Origin: Plazaster borealis
Taxonomy: Eukaryota; Echinodermata; Asteroidea; Forcipulatida; Labidiasteridae
Direction: 5' to 3'
DNA: 64,000 nt
NCBI GenBank assembly: GCA_021014325.1
Contig: CM037473.1
Span: 22,682,822 to 22,746,821, forward strand
The position numbers and the translations under genes are program-made. Below, piece by piece: positions 59,512-64,000 of this stretch. The first letter of the stretch is position 1. Every line of letters begins with the position of its first letter. A model generated the notes under the pieces. The model saw nothing but the letters and a program-made list of their open reading frames with translations, ran no database searches and was not told where the DNA came from.

Positions 59512-62165
59512 ATGGGGAAGCGACAGCATCAATCAGATAAGATGTGAGTATTTCTTTTACTTAATTAATTTGTCATGTCGATACCACTGACTAGTCATAC
59601 TTACCTACATGACCGACTAACTTAGTGCTAGCTTAGTTTAGGTATGCGAAGAAAAAATTCAAAGTGAACCAATACGAATGCAATTAGTACCACTGGAAAG
59701 AGCTTGAAAAATCCTACACAGTGATACCAAAATTATTGAGAAGTCTTAATTGATAAAGAAATTACAAGCATTTGAAGCTCGTTAATTAGCGTCATTTTCT
59801 AACAGGCAATTGATTGGAATTTTGTGACCGTAAACGCAACTTTTTTTGCGTTCATGCCAATTGCCCGACCGGTCATGCGAATCCGCGCGCGCGGGTCAGT
59901 CATTTTCGCCACCGAGTAAGTCATTTTCGCAACCATAGAAACTGACAAAACTTTCAGATATTAAAGACAGAATAACAATTAATATGTAGGTTTACCTTTT
60001 AATAACGTATGGTTCAGTAAAAGAGTGATATTAGTGCCGTCAAAACTTGTAATTTATTCAACTTCTCCAGCGAAGGTAAAAACTATCGCCAATTCGGGAT
60101 TAAAACATGGCGTATGAAGAGGGGATTCTCCACTACGTCATCATCGATTTTCCATGACGTCATCATCGCCGACAGCCAATCAGAATGCGAATTTAAGGGG
60201 GTGTGCCCAGCGCGTGTGCAGTAGATGCGGAACACAAATCTGGCAGAAAATAGCGGGCGCGATCGATGCGGATCTTCACATACCTACTTAGTTGCTAGCC
60301 CTGGTAGGACGTCAGTCAGTGCCACTGCACTGACGTCCTGGGTATAAAGATCCTTTACAATGCGAACAAAATTTTGAGTAACATTTTGAAATATTTTTAC
60401 CTAATTTGAGAAGCTGAAACTCCATTCACTTATTCTTGGTGCCTTTAATTACACTTTTGCTGAGTTCAAAACCTATCAAATACATCCATGATTGAATGAC
60501 ATTATTTCCGAAAATAAGTCCAAGTTGTGCACTGGCGCTGTGACTCCATCGTGTTGCCGCCCGGAAGAAAAAAGCGTTCAGTGTTGTGTTACGGGTTAGA
60601 CAGCGCCCTCTTTTGTGGACTTGGTTCCATGTCAGTTGAGGTTGTCGCAACGAATGCGTCAATTTCCATTTTATTTTCACAATAATGTCATCCAAGGATA
60701 AAATTGGCAATTCTGAATAGAGCAGGCGTAAGGTTCAGGACACAAGGAACATGTGAGTCACGTTTCAGCTTCCTCAAAAAGGTAAAAATATGATAAAAAA
60801 TGGTTATAAATTTTGTTGCAATGCCTGAGGTCCTTTATACCCTGGACTCCGTCGTGTTGTATGCAACGGAGGAGTCCAACCTGGGCTAGCTTAGTTGCTA
60901 GCAAGTTAGTCATGTAATTATTTATAATTTGTATCAAGTTTTTTTGCGATAATCGTAACCCTCCAATCCATCCATCCGATGGTCGCAGACCGGAGGGTTA
61001 CGAGACAACTGTCATGACTGTTTAAGTGTTAGTGTTTTTTTTGTGAGGAATCACCACATGTGCAATTTCGACCATTTTTGTTAGACTAGTGCCCAGATTT
61101 GCTTAATTTTTACCACTTACAAAATCATAATGCAACTTCCTTGGTTTATTGGAAGGGGAAAATTTCCATATCCGGCCACCACCAGTACGGGCGCACGCAC
61201 AAAAATGAAGATTGTGCCTCATACCTTGGACTGTCCCTCAGCCTCGAGGCATGTTCATGCAATGCAAGTCTGAAGTTACAGGAACATCTCGCTATTACTT
61301 CCAGTGTTGCTAACATTGCTAGCTTATGTCTCTCCGATATCATCACTGGTCTCAGTCATTATTTATTGTTGTATAATATTTATTTCCCGAACTGTTGAAT
61401 GTACTTATTATTATCGCACGCTCTGGAAAATCAGCAAGTTGTTGTCGATACCAACAGTATCGAATAAACATTCAGAACAACTATCGATACTTTTCCCTAA
61501 TGCGCAAAGCATTATAATCTTACAGTTTCGATACTCATTATTCGGTTTTGATAAAGTATCGATTTCATGGCGCGCGATGTCTCACGCGGCTGCATCGTGA
61601 CAATTCCCACCTCACGCGTAATTCGAGAAACACTCGGCCAACCAATCAACATTCTCGGTCAACCTAGGGTGTCTTTCGACGTGGATTCCATTTCTGACAC
61701 ATACAAATGCCGCAGGGGCCATCTGAAGGCCGCTCAGTACATTGAAAAAAAAGTTGTCTCTCAAATGGGAGACATTCCCTGAATTTAGGGACTGAAAATG
61801 TCCGCGAGATTGAAGTATTCTTCGGTTTGAGGGACAGTCTTCATGCGCGTGCGCCCGTACTGACCACTTTTTTACTCATTTCATTGTTACCAAAACTTCA
61901 AAAGCAATATCTCATTTGAATATAATAAGAATTTGTTAATTAAGATTTGATTCTATTTCAAAATTGACTAGTAGAACTTTGACTGTAAATTATATATTAT
62001 TTTTAGAAAGAAAAATTTATTTCATTTGGTGATAAAAACACACTAGTGCTATATTTAAAGTCCAATTATGTTTTTGTTTGATTTACACTTGTAATTGTTT
62101 GTTCAATATTGACAGGTATATTACATCAAAGGAATGGGCGGCTTTCTATGGAGGAAAGAAAGCAG
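59512..62165 (+). CDS. PPIL2: PPIL2, U-box cyclophilin, first two coding exons (continues right)
   Basis: Exon 1, 59512-59543, encodes MGKRQHQSDK and two bases of the next codon before GTGAGT. Exon 2, 62116-62165, continues with YITSKEWAAFYGGKKA and stops at a GTACAA donor in phase 1. The joined start (MGKRQHQSDKMYITSKEW) matches the highly conserved N-terminus of PPIL2 (Cyp-60): human has MGKRQHQKDKMYIT and then FYGGKK. PPIL2 is a nuclear cyclophilin-fold protein with a U-box, linked to spliceosomes and ubiquitin ligase activity. Those domains are encoded beyond the window; only 27 residues are visible. The third exon is not seen before 64000. Confidence 0.93.
60299..60885. mobile_element. 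587-bp inverted-repeat element with a hairpin in each terminus
   Basis: Lies in PPIL2 intron 1. Left end: CCCTGG, a hairpin (AGGACGTCAGT, 12-base loop, ACTGACGTCCT at 60306-60339), then GGGTATAAAGATCC. Right end is the mirror: TCCTTTATACCCTGG, a hairpin (GGACTCC, loop, GGAGTCC), then CCTGGG. The hairpins differ in sequence, but GGGTATAAAG and the outer CCCTGG/CCAGG are shared. Both sides are bordered by AGTTGCTAGC-like sequence. Confidence 0.65.
61183..61862. mobile_element. 680-bp TIR element with 16-bp perfect ends
   Basis: Lies in PPIL2 intron 1. It begins CAGTACGGGCGCACGC and ends with the exact complement. ACCAC is directly repeated at 61178-61182 and 61863-61867. A second inverted pair just inside (GGACTGTCCCTC and GAGGGACAGTC) extends the termini. 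It contains a 71-codon plus-strand frame (61567-61782) without a recognisable domain, and four GTATCGA/TCGATAC motifs at 61440-61565. Confidence 0.82.
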
Positions 62166-64000
62166 GTACAAAGTTAATAATTTTAATTTTGTTGAAATAT
62201 CATTGTTCAATCATTTGTTTTTCATTAGGGCCTATTATTTCACCGTAACTAACCTTCCTGTCTGATTGTGTCTATAAAACAATGCAAACGCATACACATT
62301 TTCACGCACACAACTTCTGGATGAGGCTTGTTCAGTACATTTATTTGTAACTCTGTTGTTCACTTTTGTTGTTAAGAATTCATCTGCAGGGCTCAACTTA
62401 AAGAAAGAAAACCTTTTTGGGAAGCTTTGCGAGGGCTAGTGTGTCAGCCCAGTTAGCTCTGCAAACAATTGTGCCACCATAGAGTGATTTAAATGGTTTT
62501 CAACTCATTGGCAAATGTTCCCAAGAGTTGTGAGGGTTAATCTAAGTGAAGATTTGTTATTTTCAATATTCTTACAATGCAAAAGTGTGACATCACAGAC
62601 CTGGGCCCAGTTTTATAGAGCTAAGCACAACAAAATTATGCTGACCAGAATATGGTTACCAGCCAAAATACCATGTCACATGTACCATTTGTGACTGGTA
62701 TCCTGCTCATTGGTGCTAAAGCAGGAAATCGTAGTAGCTCTATGAAATTTTGCCCTGGAGTTAAATGGAGACAATGGAAGCATCTGTTCTCCCAGAGGGT
62801 TTGTCCTTGACTTTGTTATTAGTCAGATTATGGAGGAAGGAAGAGAAGGAGTTCGAACGAGCTTCATATCAAAGACACAGACTTTCTTGCTGCGGTCGTA
62901 AAATAGCTGTGGGTAAACAAAGCGCGAATTCCGCGAAGGGCCCAAGCCAGACACAAGCCGCGCTGCATTGTGGGAAGATGGGGGGAACAACGGCGCGTGC
63001 GCTGTGAAGCATTTCTGACATAGTTTTGTCAAATATCAATTTCAAATTGCCTTATAATCAAAATGCTCCACATCGCTCCACCAAACTGAATATACGAACG
63101 GACAAAGGAAACAATCACGTACACGATCCTCTAAAATTGAGCTTTCGGAAAAGGTTGGAAAGCCCATAAAATCACACAAATGTAAACCCATATTTCTCAT
63201 AATATTTCCTTCATCAATAGAGACAAATATCCCCGTTTTTTACCACAGAAAAATCGGATTGCGACGATCAAACCATCAAAAGATTAAGCTCGTTTTGTAG
63301 AATTACATGGAAAACATGGCGCACGTAAACACCCTGTACACAGCTACTGCGCATACATATTCATGTCCGTTAGTGTGTTCGAATTTGGTAACTCCAGTGT
63401 AATATTATAGCTCGATTCTCGCTGTGTGAGAGTAGCGCAGCGAGAAACCCTGTGATCAAAGACGGCTTCGTAACAATTGGTTCGTGAATACCACGGCGGG
63501 CTGTTCAAACTCCTTCTTTTCCTTCCTCCATGGTCAGAGGGACCAGTTAGCGTCTTGTTTCACAAGTCTCAGTTTTGCGACTGGTCCATAATCTTAATGT
63601 TTCCATCCAACATTTTCAGTTGTATGGGATTAGATTTAAATCAATAGGCCTATGAATAATCTGTACAGAAAGTTGTTTACATTTATGTACCTCAAATGGG
63701 AAGCAATGTACAAGCCAGATGGACCACCCGGACATTTTGTTTACTGGTCCCGGACATTTTGTTTACTGGTCCTTGGATGTTTATACCTGATATTTGACCA
63801 GCGATAACACTGTTAAGAAGAATGCTGCCCCTGGTCTTGGCTTGGCCTTGGTACCAAGAAGAGAAAAAAACTTTCTAAGATAAAAATCCAGGCCTGCATA
63901 ATGTGTGTACCCCTAGCCCTTAAAGGCACTGTACAGGTTTGGTAATAACTCAAAATATATACTGGCATAAAAACTTACTTGGTAACGAGCAGCAGAGAGC
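62166..64000. other. PPIL2 intron 2, incomplete
   Basis: No further PPIL2 exon is recognisable. Weak repeats are present: GGACATTTTGTTTACTGGTC is duplicated in tandem at about 63731-63771. A TTAA-flanked palindromic element begins at 63924 (after TTAA 63920-63923, AGGCACTGTACAGGTTTGG) and is cut by the window edge. Confidence 0.6.

Noticed and set aside
60426..60710. 94-codon minus-strand frame
   Set aside because: It lies wholly inside the inverted-repeat element at 60299-60885, with no transposase-like or other domain.
61146..61398. Open frames on both strands at the left end of the 61183 element
   Set aside because: They overlap the element's inverted terminus and mirror each other; no domain is seen.

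Overview
This is nuclear DNA from an animal with intron-rich genes. Five gene loci have short, phase-consistent exons with GT/AG boundaries, and the space between them is full of small non-autonomous transposons, tRNA-headed SINEs and minisatellites. The proteins are clearly bilaterian. The style of the dispersed repeats (palindromic TTAA-flanked elements and a tRNA-headed SINE body) makes me think of an echinoderm, probably a sea star; that part is an impression from memory, not a search.

Layout, left to right. 1-4220: 3' part of an ankyrin-repeat gene (+), best matched to the DNA-repair factor SLF1. 4221-7826: intergenic, four palindromic elements. 7827-18442: NOC4L (+), 11 exons, complete, a small-subunit ribosome biogenesis factor. 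19833-23264: TXNDC17/TRP14 (+), 4 exons, complete, with the WCPDC redox motif. 23265-32733: about 9.5 kb without a supported gene, holding repeats and presumably the 3' UTRs of two convergent genes. 32734-56249: one ATP7-type copper ATPase (-), 22 coding exons that join in frame to 1127 residues with three copper-binding domains. About 59068-59511: a probable shared promoter. 59512-64000: the first two coding exons of PPIL2 (+), which runs off the right edge.

The five genes are housekeeping genes (repair, ribosome assembly, cytosolic redox, copper export, splicing-associated cyclophilin). I see no operon-like or pathway link between them. ATP7 and PPIL2 are head to head; TXNDC17 and ATP7 are tail to tail.

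The more unusual content is in the non-coding sequence: a minisatellite that amplified an exon/intron boundary of NOC4L, a MITE nested inside a SINE with an 8-bp target duplication, three further TIR elements with recognisable ends (one carrying a separate hairpin inside each terminus), and a series of TTAA-flanked fold-back elements with central palindromes. I found no CRISPR array, virus, rRNA or functional tRNA gene. No new multi-gene system is visible.
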